Shown here piece by piece: positions 9,053-17,490 of a stretch of 64,000 nt of DNA. The notes under the pieces are model-generated. The model was not told the origin of the DNA. It was given only the letters and a program-made list of their open reading frames with translations, and searched no databases. Origin of the DNA: Rahnella ecdela (GTDB taxonomy: Bacteria; Pseudomonadota; Gammaproteobacteria; Enterobacterales; Enterobacteriaceae). Within the stretch, counting starts at the first letter, position 1; each line of letters opens with the position of its first letter. The stretch spans positions 297,544-361,543 of the forward strand of contig NZ_JAFMOY010000130.1 of assembly GCF_019049625.1 (NCBI RefSeq). Reading direction: 5' to 3'. Both the position numbers and the translations under genes were made by a program.

Positions 9053-9730
9053 ATGACTGACTCTAAGAAAGCATTGATCATCGGCGCATCGCGCGGTATC
9101 GGTTTGGGTGTGGTGGACGTACTGACAAAACGCGGCTGGCAGGTGACAGCGACGACGCGTGATGCCGTTCCGGCAAAAGCCCCCGCCTCTGTTGAATGGG
9201 TAAAACTGGACATCAATAAATCCGAAGCGCGGGAAGCGGTAAAAGACGCGCTCTCCGCCAGCCATTTTGATCTGATTTTTGTGAATGCAGGCGTTTTTGG
9301 TCCGGATCATCAGGATATTCATCAGGCCAGCGATGAAGAAATCATTCAGCTGTTTTTGACTAACGCCATCTCCCCCGTCCGTTGCGCCGCGCAATTGTTG
9401 CCGCTGTTAAACCACCGCACCGGCGTGCTGGCATTGATGACGTCTGAACTTTCCAGCCTCAATGAGAACGAAGTGGCAACGTATCCGCTTTATTCCGCCA
9501 GCAAAGCCGCGCTGAATATGCTGACGCGTGGTTTGCAGGAACAGACAGAAAAACAGGAAGTGACGCTGCTTTCCGTGCATCCGGGCTGGGTACAAACCGA
9601 CATGGGTGGTGAAAGTGCAACCCTGACCATTGAAGAAAGTTCGACCGGCATTGTCGATCAGTTCGAAGCGTTATCGGGTAAAGGCGGCCATCACTTCGTG
9701 GAATATTCCGGTCGTAAACTGCGCTGGTAA
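9053..9730 (+). CDS. SDR-family oxidoreductase
   Basis: This 225-residue short-chain dehydrogenase/reductase has the nucleotide-binding motif GASRGIG at residues 9-15, an NAG motif (FVNAGVFGP), Ser (MTSELSS) and the YxxxK motif YSASKAALNML. It then has the usual VHPGWVQTDMGG segment. It is probably cytoplasmic and NAD(P)-dependent. The start ATG 9053 is preferred over 9047 because the AAAGG ribosome site would touch the earlier ATG. It is monocistronic with its own terminator. The substrate is unknown; it resembles C-factor/YciK-like SDR proteins of uncertain role. Confidence 0.88.
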   Translation: MTDSKKALIIGASRGIGLGVVDVLTKRGWQVTATTRDAVPAKAPASVEWVKLDINKSEAREAVKDALSASHFDLIFVNAGVFGPDHQDIHQASDEEIIQLFLTNAISPVRCAAQLLPLLNHRTGVLALMTSELSSLNENEVATYPLYSASKAALNMLTRGLQEQTEKQEVTLLSVHPGWVQTDMGGESATLTIEESSTGIVDQFEALSGKGGHHFVEYSGRKLRW

Positions 9731-9760
9731 CTCTTTGCTGATAATTGTTTTGCGAACAAT

Positions 9761-9789
9761 AACGACCTCACCGGAGGTCGTTTTTTTTT
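9761..9789 (+). terminator. Terminator after SDR gene
   Basis: AACGACCTC and GAGGTCGTT form a 9-bp stem with loop ACCG, followed by nine T in total. Confidence 0.92.
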
Positions 9790-9791
9790 GC

Positions 9792-10160
9792 TCAAACCTG
9801 ACTCATACCGCCGTCGATGCACAGTTCGGCTCCGGTGATGTAGCTGCTTTCATCTGATGCAAGGAAAAACGCAGCTGCCGCCACTTCTTCCGGTTTTCCC
9901 AAACGTCCCAGCGGGATAAGTGCAGTCAGCGTTTTCCTGACTTCATCAGAAACATCATCAAACATTGGCGTATCAATCGGGCCGGGGCTGAGCGTATTAA
10001 CCCGTATCCCTTTGCCCGAAAGTTCACGTGTCCAGGTGCGAGAATAGGAACGCACTGCAGCCTTGGACGCGCCATAAACGCCATAACCGGCTGTGCCGAT
10101 AAAACCGGCAATTGAGCCAATCATTACAATGGATCCGCCTTCGGACATCAGTTCAACTGC
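9792..10160 (-). pseudogene. SDR dehydrogenase, C-terminal half (split by island)
   Basis: This is the distal half of an SDR enzyme: EGGSIVMIGSIAGFIG, the catalytic YGASKAAVRSYSR motif, then IRVNTLSPGPIDTPMF and the C-terminal YITGAELCIDGGMSQV. The N-terminal half (MQKLQGKVAAITGGNSGIG...) lies on the same strand at 20098-20469, beyond the inserted island. Together they would give a normal SDR of about 245-250 residues. Upstream of about 10160 the frame runs into tmRNA-like island sequence, so no functional enzyme is expected. Confidence 0.9.
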
Positions 10161-10174
10161 CGCCAGCTCCACCA
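10151..10174 (+). other. attL with tmRNA (ssrA) 3'-end copy
   Basis: The 24 bases end in GCCAGCTCCACCA and closely resemble the tRNA-like 3' end of enterobacterial ssrA (from memory, one base differs from E. coli). No tmRNA body lies upstream; SDR coding sequence does. It therefore represents the attachment core carried by the element. Confidence 0.8.
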
Positions 10175-10220
10175 AAATTCTCCATCGGTGATTACCAGAG
10201 TCATCCGATGAAGTCCTAAG

Positions 10221-10253
10221 AGCCCGCACGGCGCAAGCCCTGCGGGCTTTTTT
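10221..10253 (+). terminator. ssrA-type terminator carried at the island's left end
   Basis: AGCCCGCA pairs with TGCGGGCT around a GC-rich loop, followed by a T-run. As recalled, sequence like this follows ssrA where CP4-57-type elements are integrated in enterobacteria. Confidence 0.75.
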
Positions 10254-10305
10254 GTGCCCTCAATTTGTCCCGCGAAGTCCGAACTGAACTAATTAAATCC
10301 GAACC

Positions 10306-10362
10306 TTTTAGGCACCTTGTTAGGCACCTCATAAAGCTTTATTATTTTTGAGGTGCCTAAAA
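10306..10362. repeat. Integrase arm-type sites, left end
   Basis: TTTTAGGCACC (10306) and TTAGGCACCT (10320) are direct repeats, and AGGTGCCTAAAA (10351-10362) is the inverted copy just before int. The same motif recurs at the right end (20019-20043), as expected for arm-binding sites of a tyrosine integrase. Their position also allows autoregulation of int. Confidence 0.7.
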
Positions 10363-10378
10363 CTATGGAAACCCGGCA

Positions 10379-11620
10379 ATGGCAAGACAAACTAAACCTC
10401 TCTCCGTTAAGGAAATCGAATCTGCCAAACCCAAGGAAGCGGACTATGTGCTCTATGATGGCGATGGCCTTGAGCTACTGATCAAATCCAGCGGGAGTAA
10501 AATCTGGCAATTTCGCTACATTCGCCCTGTCACCAAGAAACGTGCAAAGAAGAGTATTGGCCCCTACCCGTCAGTTACCCTTGCTGATGCCCGAAACTAT
10601 CGTGCAGAGTCTCGTTCTCTTCTGACGAAACAGATCGATCCTCAGGAGCATCAACAAGAACAACTGCGCAGTTCGCTTGAAGCTAAAACCAATACATTCC
10701 AGCTCGTAGCTGAACGTTGGTGGAATGTGAAAAAAGCCAGTGTGACCGAGGACTATGCAGAAGATATCTGGCGCTCTCTTGAGAGAGATATCTTTCCTGC
10801 GATTGGTGACGTTAGCGTTACAGATATCAAAGCTCATACGCTGGTTCAGGCTGTGCAACCAGTACAAGCCAGAGGTGCACTGGAAACTGTTCGTCGCCTT
10901 TGCCAACGCATCAATGAGGTCATGATCTATGCCCAAAACACGGGGCTGATTGATGCTGTTCCCAGTGTCAATATTGGCAAGGCATTCGAGAAGCCGCAGA
11001 AGAAAAACATGCCCAGTATTCGTCCGGATCAGCTGCCTCAGTTAATGCAGACGATGCGAACGGCCAGCATTAGCCTTTCAACAAGGTGTCTGTTCATGTG
11101 GCAGCTTCTTACCATCACCCGCCCTGCTGAAGCGGCTGAGGCTCGTTGGGATGAGGTAGACATGGAGGCACGAGAATGGACGATCCCTGCATCGCGCATG
11201 AAGATGAACCGTGACCACACAGTTCCTTTGTCAGATGAGGCAATAGCTGTTTTGGAAATGATGAAGCCGTTAAGTGGCAATCGGGAATTCATATTTCCCA
11301 GCCGTATCAAACCTAATCAGCCAATGAATAGTCAAACCGTGAACGCCTCGCTAAAACGCGCAGGTTTTGGTGGAGTGCTCGTTTCACACGGTCTGCGATC
11401 TATTGCCAGTACAGCCCTAAATGAGCAACGCTTTCCGCCAGATGTCATTGAGGCAGCATTGGCCCATGTTGATAAGAATGAGGTACGTCGCGCTTATAAC
11501 CGCAGTGATTACCTTGAACAACGTCGTCCGATGATGCAATGGTGGGCCGATTTTGTGATGGCTGCGGATCGTGGAAGTATCATTGAGGGGGGAGTAAAAG
11601 TAATGCGGTTAGTTGGATAA
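10379..11620 (+). CDS. Tyrosine-type site-specific integrase (P4/CP4-57 IntA type)
   Basis: This 413-residue integrase has an N-terminal arm-binding DUF4102-type domain (LSVKEIESAKPKEADYVLYD, then KIWQFRYIRP), a SAM-like core-binding domain and a C-terminal catalytic domain. Visible catalytic elements are the Arg in TITRPAEAAEARWDE, HGLRSIAST (His-x-x-Arg), the second His in LAHVDKNEVRRAY and the terminal nucleophile Tyr, probably in RRAYNRSDYLEQR. The length and N-terminus resemble the integrase of CP4-57, which targets ssrA. This agrees with the tmRNA 3' end next to it. It is probably autoregulated through the AGGCACC sites overlapping its promoter. It appears intact. Confidence 0.93.
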   Translation: MARQTKPLSVKEIESAKPKEADYVLYDGDGLELLIKSSGSKIWQFRYIRPVTKKRAKKSIGPYPSVTLADARNYRAESRSLLTKQIDPQEHQQEQLRSSLEAKTNTFQLVAERWWNVKKASVTEDYAEDIWRSLERDIFPAIGDVSVTDIKAHTLVQAVQPVQARGALETVRRLCQRINEVMIYAQNTGLIDAVPSVNIGKAFEKPQKKNMPSIRPDQLPQLMQTMRTASISLSTRCLFMWQLLTITRPAEAAEARWDEVDMEAREWTIPASRMKMNRDHTVPLSDEAIAVLEMMKPLSGNREFIFPSRIKPNQPMNSQTVNASLKRAGFGGVLVSHGLRSIASTALNEQRFPPDVIEAALAHVDKNEVRRAYNRSDYLEQRRPMMQWWADFVMAADRGSIIEGGVKVMRLVG

Positions 11621-11993
11621 TCGTTTTGAGCTATAGGACAGAAAGACACATAAGCTAAATCATATTCTTTGTTCTTTCTTGTTCTGTTTAAGTCGAAAGG
11701 GAATATTACTAACATCAAGATCGTACTGCACTGCTAACTGGTAAACTCCACGACATCAAGCTAGCCATTTGTTCAGACTACCGTTAAGATCTACTAAAGT
11801 TGAAGCGTGCATTCTGGTAGCAGAAACGAGACTCTAACAGAGTGGTACAGTATAGAAGTAGCGATTGCTAAACCATCAAGCTCATTGATTCTTTATAATT
11901 GGCTGATGTAATTAAGCTAGTAAGGTTCTTCATTAACAATGAAGCATTAAGACAGATATATTTACAACGATTAACAGTCTTTAAAAGAGGTAC
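11621..11993. other. Non-coding stretch after integrase
   Basis: These 373 bp are AT-rich with no convincing ORF. ATTACTAACATCAAGATCGTACT near 11707 resembles the subterminal sequence of the IS3-family element at 13881-15101 and may be a relic. The rest presumably holds the promoter of the ATPase operon; no clear -35/-10 pair stands out. Confidence 0.4.
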
Positions 11994-11996
11994 ATG

Positions 11997-13019
11997 ATGA
12001 TTGATAAATTTAAACTTGATAACTTTGGACCGATAACAACAGTAGAAGGAAAGGCCTTAGGTAAGATAAATTTATTTTTAGGCAAAAACAGCACGGGAAA
12101 AACATTTTTGCTCAAAGCTCTATATAGCGCCATACGTAGTCATGAAGAATATGCACGTGGAAATTCAATAAGAGATTTCTCTGAAGTTCTTAGTGAGAAA
12201 ATATACTGGACATTTCAAACAGAAAAAATCGGAGACATAGTCTCTAAAGGTCAGGGTAAAAAATTAAACGCATCTATTACACTCAGTGATCACTCCTCCC
12301 TTGTATTCGGCTTTACCTCAGAAACCACCAAAAAAGTCATACCTCAACACAATAACCTGACGCCTCGTACTTCAAACTCTGTATTTCTCCCCCCAAAAGA
12401 GGTGCTTTCTCTAATGGACGTAATCCATAAAACAGTGGAGATTGACAAAATATTTGGTTTCGACTCCACATATTCCGATTTAGTGGCTGCACTCAAAATC
12501 CCATTGCAAAGAGGAAGAAATAGTGATGCTTTCGCTATGTCCAGACAAAACTTAGAAGGTATGTTTGATGGGAAAGTTGAATTTGATGTCAAAAGTAAAA
12601 ACTGGATATATAAAAAAGGTAAAAGCAAGTTTTCGATCACTTTAGCCGCAGAAGGTGTAAAAAAAATTGCAATATTAGACTCTCTTCTGGGAAACAGATA
12701 TCTTGATAAAGACTCCATCATATTTATTGATGAACCGGAGTCAGCATTGCATCCTACAGCGATTACCAAATTGCTTGACATAATACAAACCCTAGCCAAT
12801 GCTGGCATTCAGTTTTTCATTGCATCACACTCTTATTTTGTTATAAAAAAACTGTTATTAATCGCCAACAAAGAGCAAATGGAAATTCCTACCTTCACAG
12901 CATCAAATGAAGGAACTTGGACACAATCTTGCTTGTTAAAAGATGGGTTGCCTGATAATGAAATAATTAATGAATCCGTAAGACTTTTCGAAGATGAATT
13001 TACCGGGAGTTTTAGATAA
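11997..13019 (+). CDS. AAA15/AAA21-type ATPase, probable defence protein
   Basis: This protein has about 340 residues and an ABC/SMC-like ATPase fold split around a central insert. Walker A is GKNSTGKT (near residues 29-36). A signature-like segment, LAAEGVKKIAILDSL, precedes Walker B FIDEPESALHP (near 240-248), then the switch motif SHSYFVIKK. This arrangement is typical of OLD/RecF-like AAA15/AAA21 proteins found in anti-phage systems (PARIS AriA, Septu PtuA, RloA-like). Two ATGs occur in tandem; 11997 is preferred because its distance from AGAGG is better. It overlaps the next gene by one base (TAATG), so the two are translationally coupled. Low GC and island context suggest transfer. Confidence 0.85.
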   Translation: MIDKFKLDNFGPITTVEGKALGKINLFLGKNSTGKTFLLKALYSAIRSHEEYARGNSIRDFSEVLSEKIYWTFQTEKIGDIVSKGQGKKLNASITLSDHSSLVFGFTSETTKKVIPQHNNLTPRTSNSVFLPPKEVLSLMDVIHKTVEIDKIFGFDSTYSDLVAALKIPLQRGRNSDAFAMSRQNLEGMFDGKVEFDVKSKNWIYKKGKSKFSITLAAEGVKKIAILDSLLGNRYLDKDSIIFIDEPESALHPTAITKLLDIIQTLANAGIQFFIASHSYFVIKKLLLIANKEQMEIPTFTASNEGTWTQSCLLKDGLPDNEIINESVRLFEDEFTGSFR

Positions 13020-13531
13020 TGGAAATCGTTGAATCGGGAGTAAAATTCGGGCCATTCGAAGAAATCGATATATTTCAAATCGAAAAAGTTACAAATTTTG
13101 TTCCTGATGCAAAAGCTGTAGAATTCATCTGGATTAGAGATCATATTTCCTCGATGATATTTGTTGAGGCGAAATCATCATTTTCGAAACCAGAGAGTAC
13201 TGATGACTTCGCAATGAATCTCAAAGACATATATCAGAAATTTACTGACAGCCTATTAATCCTACTTTCTACGCATTGCAACCGAAACCCAAATGTAGCT
13301 GACTGCTTACCAGAAAAGTTTAGAAATATCAACTGGTCATCAATGAATATTCACTTCAGATTGGTTATACCTAATTTTAAATCAGAATGGTTACAACCAA
13401 TTTCAGATGCACTTCGCATGCAATGCAAGCATATACTAGGTGCATTCAAGATCAACAAATTAAACATTTCAATATTAAATAAAGAAATGGCAATTAAGCA
13501 GGGCCTTATCATCGAAGATGAGAACGTTTGA
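13019..13531 (+). CDS. Small partner of the ATPase, possible PD-(D/E)xK nuclease-like protein
   Basis: This 170-residue soluble protein has no signal peptide. I do not recognise the family. The segment KAVEFIWIRDHISSMIFVEAK (split here as residues 32-52) has acidic residues Glu35 and Asp41 before a hydrophobic strand ending in Glu50-Ala-Lys52. This spacing resembles the core of PD-(D/E)xK nucleases. The start overlaps the ATPase stop codon by one base, so the two products probably act together: the ATPase as sensor and this protein as effector. It could instead be a structural or inhibitory partner. The nuclease idea rests only on the motif. Confidence 0.6.
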   Translation: MEIVESGVKFGPFEEIDIFQIEKVTNFVPDAKAVEFIWIRDHISSMIFVEAKSSFSKPESTDDFAMNLKDIYQKFTDSLLILLSTHCNRNPNVADCLPEKFRNINWSSMNIHFRLVIPNFKSEWLQPISDALRMQCKHILGAFKINKLNISILNKEMAIKQGLIIEDENV

Positions 13532-13640
13532 CTTGTACATCAGCCCCCATATATTTCGAGGCAATAGCATAAAATAATTTGCGTTCACAATGTCATTATT
13601 CATAAGATTTTTTTATTTGAACGTCTTAGTTAAACACCCT

Positions 13641-13673
13641 CTCTCACCACTAGAAATAATTTAGTGGTGAGAG
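13641..13673. terminator. Stem-loop after the ATPase operon
   Basis: CTCTCACCACTA and TAGTGGTGAGAG form a perfect 12-bp stem with a 9-nt AT-rich loop, followed by TTTGT. It lies about 110 bp after the stop codon. The T-run is short, so termination may be partial. Confidence 0.6.
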
Positions 13674-13738
13674 TTTGTAAATAGATCCATTTCCACTGAT
13701 AGTAAGCGTACACCGAGGGCCGTATTGACGGGAATGTG

Positions 13739-13880
13739 TTATTCAGTTGGCAGTGTGATGCGCCAGGATAGCAGTTCGCTGACCCGGTTTACTGGCCAGT
13801 CGGCGATGACGTCAAGCACATAGTAGAGGTAGCCTTCTGGATCCACGCAGTTTAGTTTGCACGTCCCGCTCAGACTGTAC
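13739..13880 (-). pseudogene. IS66-family transposase (TnpC), C-terminal remnant
   Basis: On the minus strand this encodes GQYSLSGTCKLNCVDPEGYL and then a segment ending VNRVSELLSWRITLPTE before a stop. This matches the conserved C-terminus of IS66 TnpC. The upstream part is cut off exactly at the IS3-family element's end at 13881. Confidence 0.85.
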
Positions 13881-13909
13881 TGACCTGCCCCCAGGATTAG
13901 ATACAACGC

Positions 13910-14743
13910 TCACTTAGTAATGTCGGATCCTTCACTCTCAGAATTACCCTTTCTCCAGGCCGCCGCAAATTCAGACGGCGTCTGATAATTCAGCGCGGAG
14001 TGCGGGCGGCACTCATTATAATCCTGACGCCATTCACTGATGGTTTTCCTGGCATGACTGACGTCACTGAACCAGTGTTCATTCAGGCATTCATCGCGAA
14101 AGCGTCCGTTAAAACTCTCAATAAATCCGTTCTGTGTCGGCTTGCCGGGCTGGATAAGCCGCAGCTCCACGCCATGCTCAAAGGCCCATTGATCGAGCGC
14201 GCGGCAGGTAAATTCCGGGCCCTGATCAGTTCTTATCGTCGCCGGATAGCCGCGAAACAGCGCAATGCTGTCCAGAATACGCGTGACCTGCACGCCTGAA
14301 ATCCCAAAGGCAACAGTGACCGTCAGGCATTCCTTCGTGAAGTCGTCCACGCAGGTAAGGCACTTGATCCTGCGACCGGTGGCCAATGCGTCCATGACGA
14401 AATCCATCGACCAGGTCAGATTGGGCGCCGCCGGACGGAGCAGCGGCAGACGTTCTGTTGCCAGCCCTTTACGACGTCTTCTGCGTTTTACGCCCAGGCC
14501 ACTGAGGTGATAAAGCCGGTACACGCGCTTATGATTAACATGAAGCCCTTCACGGCGCAGCAACTGCCAGATGCGACGGTAGCCAAAACGCCTGCGCTCC
14601 AGTGCCAGCTCAGTGATGCGCCCTGATAAATGTGCATCTGCAGCCGGACGCTGAGCCTCATAGCGGCAGGTCGACAGGGATAAACCTGTGAGTCTGCAGG
14701 CACGACGTTGCGACAGACCGGTCGCATCACACATCAACACCAC
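13910..14743 (-). CDS. IS3-family transposase OrfB (integrase catalytic domain)
   Basis: OrfB is 277 residues from the first ATG and contains an HTH_21 segment and the DDE integrase core: Asp in [11 protein letters not shown], Asp in [10 protein letters not shown] and Glu in [13 protein letters not shown]. Its frame is open upstream across the end of orfA, and the AAAG stretch near the orfA stop suits a -1 programmed frameshift giving an OrfAB fusion. It is probably active, since the DDE triad and both element ends are intact. Confidence 0.9.
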   Translation of the reverse strand: MVLMCDATGLSQRRACRLTGLSLSTCRYEAQRPAADAHLSGRITELALERRRFGYRRIWQLLRREGLHVNHKRVYRLYHLSGLGVKRRRRRKGLATERLPLLRPAAPNLTWSMDFVMDALATGRRIKCLTCVDDFTKECLTVTVAFGISGVQVTRILDSIALFRGYPATIRTDQGPEFTCRALDQWAFEHGVELRLIQPGKPTQNGFIESFNGRFRDECLNEHWFSDVSHARKTISEWRQDYNECRPHSALNYQTPSEFAAAWRKGNSESEGSDITK

Positions 14744-14766
14744 GGCTTCCCGCTTCTGGTCTGTCG

Positions 14767-15030
14767 TCAGTACTTTCGCCCCAGAGCCACCTGAAGCGCC
14801 TCCTTATCCAGCATGGCTTCGGCAAGCAGCTTCTTGAGTCTGGCGTTCTCTTCTTCAAGCGACTTCAGGCGCTTAACCTCAGGCACCTCCATACCGCCAT
14901 ACTTCTTACGCCAGGTGTAAAACGTGGCATCGGAAATGGCGTGCTTGCGGCAGAGTTCACGGGCGGATACTCCGGCTTCGGCCTCGCGGAGAATACTGAT
15001 GATCTGTTCGTCGGAAAAACGCTTCTTCAT
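14767..15030 (-). CDS. IS3-family transposase OrfA (HTH_Tnp_1)
   Basis: OrfA is 87 residues, with a helix-turn-helix domain ([19 protein letters not shown], then [15 protein letters not shown]) and a C-terminal leucine zipper ([20 protein letters not shown]). It binds the element's ends and is fused to OrfB by frameshifting in this family. The sequence type resembles the IS407 subgroup. Confidence 0.9.
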   Translation of the reverse strand: MKKRFSDEQIISILREAEAGVSARELCRKHAISDATFYTWRKKYGGMEVPEVKRLKSLEEENARLKKLLAEAMLDKEALQVALGRKY

Positions 15031-15101
15031 GGGGATGTCCTCATGTGGCTTATGAAGACATTACTAATATCGGGATGTACTAATCAACGGGGAGCAGGTC
15101 A

Positions 15102-15408
15102 CATATTAGCACACACCTACCCTAATATTTTAATGATCGTCGATGTAATGCTAGTCAATCCATATGAACCTGTAACCCCTCAAAAATATGACTTCCAGGA
15201 GTATCATGGCCTCGGGCTTTTCGCCGAGCTTCTGGAGAATGCCATACAGTATTGTAAGCAAGAAGGTATTCAGGAAATATATCTTACCGCTGCTGACATA
15301 CCACTCAAAAAGCATTTTGAAAAATATGGATTTGTTGTTCATGATACATGGATGGGTAAAGCAGCTCTTGAGGTAGGACAAGGCATCCCGATGAGCATGT
15401 ACCTCTAA
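15102..15408 (+). pseudogene. GNAT-like acetyltransferase, C-terminal fragment
   Basis: The open frame enters from the insertion sequence. About 100 residues after the IS end show GNAT-like features: a GLGLFAELLENAIQYCKQEG acetyl-CoA-binding helix region, IYLTAAD and HFEKYGFVVHDTW. The N-terminal strands are missing, and the other side of the IS holds unrelated IS66 sequence. An internal ATG (15132) could start a short product, but it would lack part of the fold. Probably non-functional. Confidence 0.7.
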
Positions 15409-15511
15409 TGCTAAAGAGCCACAGGTTAATTCAATATATCGTTGCCTGCGGCTCAATTTTTTAGCTAATATCTTTCCCGGTAAAATAATGGTCCAATAAT
15501 TTTTGATGAGA

Positions 15512-15580
15512 AATGTTCCTTATCTGGTACACAGTAGTCGGTAGGAAATCATCAGGTCTGCTAAGAGCGCGGAGTGGACT
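15512..15580. repeat. Island double-hairpin repeat, copy 1 (degenerate)
   Basis: TTCCTTATCTGGTACACAG followed later by AGGTCTGCTAAGAGCGCGG matches the layout of the other five copies with several mismatches. It lies 103 bp after the GNAT fragment. Confidence 0.55.
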
Positions 15581-15825
15581 GAAGCCTAAACACAACGATA
15601 TTATTCTGCATTGAATTTCAAATAATACTAATTAAACTGAGCTTATTTTTATTTTCGTCAAGATCAGAAAGATAGTATTTAACAACCATATAGCTGGATT
15701 TATTGTTTATTCTGACCTCTTCCCCGTTGATTAACACACGTGCCATAGTTAACTAAATCGGTTTCTACCCTGGGGAACCGGTTGCCAAAATGTTGCCACG
15801 CTACGAGTTCTTGCCAGAATCTCTC

Positions 15826-15897
15826 AACTTCCGCTTCTGGCACGGAGCGGACGTGTTAACGAAGCTGAAGGTCCGCTGTGAGCGAACAGCGGAAGTT
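15826..15897. repeat. Island double-hairpin repeat, copy 2
   Basis: The 72-bp copy is bounded by perfect inverted ends AACTTCCGCT and AGCGGAAGTT. Each half contains its own CCGCT...AGCGG pairing (CCGCTTCTGGCACGGAGCGG and CCGCTGTGAGCGAACAGCGG). Confidence 0.85.
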
Positions 15898-15971
15898 ATA
15901 CCATTAGTCATTGAGATTCTTGTCTAGAAACGTGTATGCTTTCTGTCCACTCTAAATTTGTAGGGACACAT

Positions 15972-16727
15972 ATGCTATCTACGTCAGGAGCACCGCAATT
16001 GTCATATGTTGCAGAGGGAAAAGGCCCACTGGTTATAATGCTTCACGGTCTTCTAATGGATGGGAAATCGTGGCGAAACAATGGATTAACCTCCTTATTT
16101 AGTCCTTTTTTTCACGTGGTTTGCCCCGACCTTTTAGGTCACGGCGAAAGCGAAAAATCGTCAGTGCCAGAATTATATACACAACAAAATCAGGCATTAT
16201 CCATTGTGAAAATTATGGATGAGCTGGGCTATGAGAAAGCGCATGTTATTGGTTATTCCTCTGGCGCATGGGCAGCATTAGGACTGCTAAACCACCATCC
16301 GGAACGGCTGCATTCTGTCGTTTTAGGCGGTTGGGATTTAAAGAATGGCCTTCCGGAAACGCCTGAAGGCAAACTTAGTTTTGATATGTTTATGTCTTAT
16401 GCAAGGAGCACAGCACCAGAGCTTACATCTGGGCTTTCGCAGGACGATCAAGAAAGTGTCAGATGCTTTTTCAATGAATTAAGAAAGTATTCTGAAAAAA
16501 AAGAAGCTTTTTTTCCTTATAAGACACCAATTTTACTTTGGGCCGGTGCCAACGACCCTTATAACTCGCCTATGGCTGAGATAGCGCAACAATATGGTTT
16601 ATCGATGACCCTTGGGAAGGGAGATCATTTGAGTGAATTTAACAAGCCTGACAAAGCATCAATAAATGAAATTTTTAAATTTATTGAAACGCAAGAGGGT
16701 TCAATGTCATCTGTCACTTGTTCATAA
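15972..16727 (+). CDS. Alpha/beta hydrolase
   Basis: This 251-residue alpha/beta-hydrolase has an oxyanion-hole region (VIMLHGLLMDGKSW), a DLLGHGESE motif, a nucleophile elbow GYSSGA with the catalytic Ser, an acid in GANDPYNSP and a His in GKGDHLSEF. No signal peptide, so it is cytoplasmic. ATG 15972 is preferred over the upstream ATG 15936 because AGGGA lies at proper spacing. Low GC and flanking repeats mark it as island cargo. Its substrate is unknown; esterase, lactonase and peptidase are all possible. Confidence 0.85.
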   Translation: MLSTSGAPQLSYVAEGKGPLVIMLHGLLMDGKSWRNNGLTSLFSPFFHVVCPDLLGHGESEKSSVPELYTQQNQALSIVKIMDELGYEKAHVIGYSSGAWAALGLLNHHPERLHSVVLGGWDLKNGLPETPEGKLSFDMFMSYARSTAPELTSGLSQDDQESVRCFFNELRKYSEKKEAFFPYKTPILLWAGANDPYNSPMAEIAQQYGLSMTLGKGDHLSEFNKPDKASINEIFKFIETQEGSMSSVTCS

Positions 16728-16754
16728 AATATAAATCACGGCTGCAGGGATGAT

Positions 16755-16820
16755 GTCCGCTCTTGGCACACAGCAGACAAACACGTGACGCTGAAGGTCT
16801 GCTGTGAGCGAAGAGCGGAC
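16755..16820. repeat. Island double-hairpin repeat, copy 3
   Basis: It runs from GTCCGCTCTTGGCACACAG to GTGAGCGAAGAGCGGAC, with perfect 10-bp inverted ends GTCCGCTCTT and AAGAGCGGAC. It begins 28 bp after the hydrolase stop codon and could fold as a transcript end. Confidence 0.85.
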
Positions 16821-16918
16821 GAAGAAAGTAATATGAGAGCTTCAATGTAAATTTTCTGGCAATTCATGCTCAAAACAATTATGAAATTTCTTTTTATATG
16901 TGATTAAGAGGGCTTTAA

Positions 16919-17329
16919 ATGTGTGCGGTTGATGAATTAAAGGTGAAGTATCCAAACGCGAATGCTTGGCAATTTGGTGATAGCCCAGAACTGGCCAACG
17001 AACTTGCAGACCTTATTATAAAAGGGATTAAAACGGCCTCATGCGGTTCTTTTGCAACTTACCAGCAAGAAGAATATGCACCTAGGATTGGGAGTTATAA
17101 CATCATCCTTGATAGTCAGGATATACCAGTGTGCGTTATCAGATTGGTTTCGATGCGACTAGTGCGTTTTTGTGATGTTACCGCCGACTTTGCCCGAAAG
17201 GAAGGTGAAGGTGATATGAGCCTTGAGTATTGGCAGAACGAGCATCAGAAGTTTTTTACTCGTGAAGGTTATTTTTCTGATGAAATGGAGCTGATCGCAG
17301 AAGAATTTGAGGTTGTTGAGGTTCTGTGA
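16919..17329 (+). CDS. ASCH-domain protein
   Basis: This 136-residue protein is made almost wholly of an ASCH domain (PUA-like fold): WQFGDSPELANELADLIIKGIKTASC, then GSYNIILDSQDIPVCVIRL and a C-terminal acidic helix. Known ASCH proteins bind RNA or act as small ribonucleases or amidohydrolases (E. coli YqfB). The start ATG 16919 follows GAGGGC. It lies in an island of defence-like genes and has one double-hairpin repeat on either side. RNA processing is a guess from the fold. Confidence 0.85.
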   Translation: MCAVDELKVKYPNANAWQFGDSPELANELADLIIKGIKTASCGSFATYQQEEYAPRIGSYNIILDSQDIPVCVIRLVSMRLVRFCDVTADFARKEGEGDMSLEYWQNEHQKFFTREGYFSDEMELIAEEFEVVEVL

Positions 17330-17396
17330 ACCGAACAAAGTATCTGCATCTCAGATGAAAAAAATATCGTAGCGTTTTACCTAATACAATTTATAA

Positions 17397-17465
17397 AATT
17401 TCCTCTTTTGGCGCGAAGCAAACATGCTGATGTGAATGGTCAGCTTTGAGCGAGGAGCGGAAGTT
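17397..17465. repeat. Island double-hairpin repeat, copy 4 (partly degenerate)
   Basis: It matches the family most clearly in its second half (GCTTTGAGCGAGGAGCGGAA); the first half has lost some pairing (TTCCTCTTTTGGCGCGAAGC). It lies 67 bp after the ASCH gene. Confidence 0.75.
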
Positions 17466-17490
17466 AGCAATTGTTCTCACAACTGATTAA

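Larger units (their letters stand above)
13881..15101 (-). mobile_element. IS3-family insertion sequence, 1221 bp
   Basis: The imperfect terminal inverted repeats are TGACCTGCCCCC at the left and the complement of a right end ending GGGGAGCAGGTCA. The element holds orfA and orfB in the usual overlapping arrangement. The flanks do not share an obvious target duplication: the left side is IS66 debris and the right side a GNAT fragment. This suggests a deletion next to the element after insertion. Confidence 0.85.
15409..15971. other. Non-coding stretch with terminator, two repeats and an IS-end relic
   Basis: This gap holds an imperfect terminator (GAGCC-CAGG pairing with CCTG-GGCTC at 15416-15454, then T6) and two copies of the island's double-hairpin repeat (listed separately). 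TGACCTCTTCCCCGTTGATT at 15713 resembles the right end of the IS3-family element in the opposite orientation. A 42-codon minus-strand ORF (15618-15746) overlaps this relic but lacks a ribosome site. Confidence 0.5.

Noticed and set aside
10151..10253. A complete tmRNA gene at the island's left end
   Set aside because: Only the 3' end and terminator are present. Upstream sequence is SDR coding sequence, with no tag-reading frame or 5' half.
15618..15746. 42-codon minus-strand ORF
   Set aside because: No ribosome site, and it overlaps an IS-end-like relic. It is probably a chance frame in debris.
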